From Prevotellaceae bacterium (GTDB taxonomy: Bacteria; Bacteroidota; Bacteroidia; Bacteroidales; UBA932): a DNA stretch of 5,020 bases. The DNA is taken from assembly GCA_031267855.1 (NCBI GenBank), contig JAIRYH010000137.1, positions 1-5,020 of the forward strand, given 5' to 3'. The translations under genes were made by a program, and so were the position numbers. Below are positions 4,905-5,020 of the stretch, in pieces. Below the pieces are notes generated by a model. The model did no database searches. It had not been told where the DNA came from and was given only the letters and a program-made list of their open reading frames with translations. Position 1 is the first letter of the stretch; the number at the start of each line of letters is the position of its first letter.

Positions 4905-5020
4905 AAAGCCGGAAAGTTTTAAGCTAAAGCCGGAAGGTTTTAAGCTAAAGCGGAAAAGTTTTAAGCTAAAGCGGAAAAGTTTTAAGCTAAAGCGGAAAAG
5001 TTTTAAGCTAAAGCCGGAAA
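4881..5020. repeat. 21-bp tandem repeat array, cut by the window edge
   Basis: Units lie at 4881-4902 (22 bp), 4903-4923, 4924-4944, 4945-4965, 4966-4986 and 4987-5007, and a partial unit at 5008-5020 runs off the window. Units begin CTAAAGC and most end GTTTTAAG. Three consecutive units (4945-5007) are identical. On the minus strand one frame is open through the array, reading heptapeptides LKLFRFS, and meets a TAG at 4881-4883 exactly at the array edge. It could therefore be either intergenic or the repetitive 3' end of a gene that starts beyond the window. I favour intergenic. Confidence 0.93.

Overview
The window looks like a stretch of a Bacteroidales-type (Bacteroidota) chromosome. The reasons are the resemblance of all five predicted proteins to families I know from that group, start codons preceded by A/T-rich sequence with no Shine-Dalgarno motif, and two upstream matches to the Bacteroidota -7 promoter element TAnnTTTG. 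No rRNA, tRNA, transposase, phage gene or CRISPR array was seen. Every convincing gene is on the minus strand, so the window reads biologically from right to left.

Layout from right to left: a gene-free region (4622-5020) holds a 21-bp tandem repeat array that runs off the window, several hairpins, two candidate promoters and two short tandem repeats. A tight cluster follows: a hemerythrin-domain protein (4621-3923), a LuxR-type regulator with a degenerate receiver domain (3926-3312, overlapping the first gene by 4 bp), and a LuxC-like acyl-CoA reductase (3292-2231, 19 bp further on). After a 95-bp gap with an 8-bp repeat comes a small pRiA4b ORF-3-like protein (2135-1695). After a 172-bp gap with a 9-bp repeat array comes anmK, the anhydro-N-acetylmuramic acid kinase of cell-wall recycling (1522-467). 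The left end (1-466) has no gene. It holds a degenerate 21-bp array containing a strong hairpin and, at the very edge, a perfect inverted repeat with 66-bp arms around a terminator-like core.

How the genes may work together: the hemerythrin protein carries likely di-iron ligands and could sense or bind O2, NO or reactive oxygen. The regulator translationally coupled to it has a LuxR helix-turn-helix, but Ser replaces the expected phosphoacceptor Asp, so it may be controlled by its partner rather than by phosphorylation (inference). The acyl-CoA reductase directly downstream could be part of the same transcript. The pRiA4b-like gene and anmK may be read through from the same promoter or have their own; no clear promoter was seen before either.

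The most unusual aspect of the window is its non-coding DNA. Each non-coupled gap holds its own short tandem repeat (periods 7, 8, 9 or 21 bp), and each array has a different sequence. The inverted repeat at the left edge needs checking as a possible assembly or amplification fold-back before it is read as biology.
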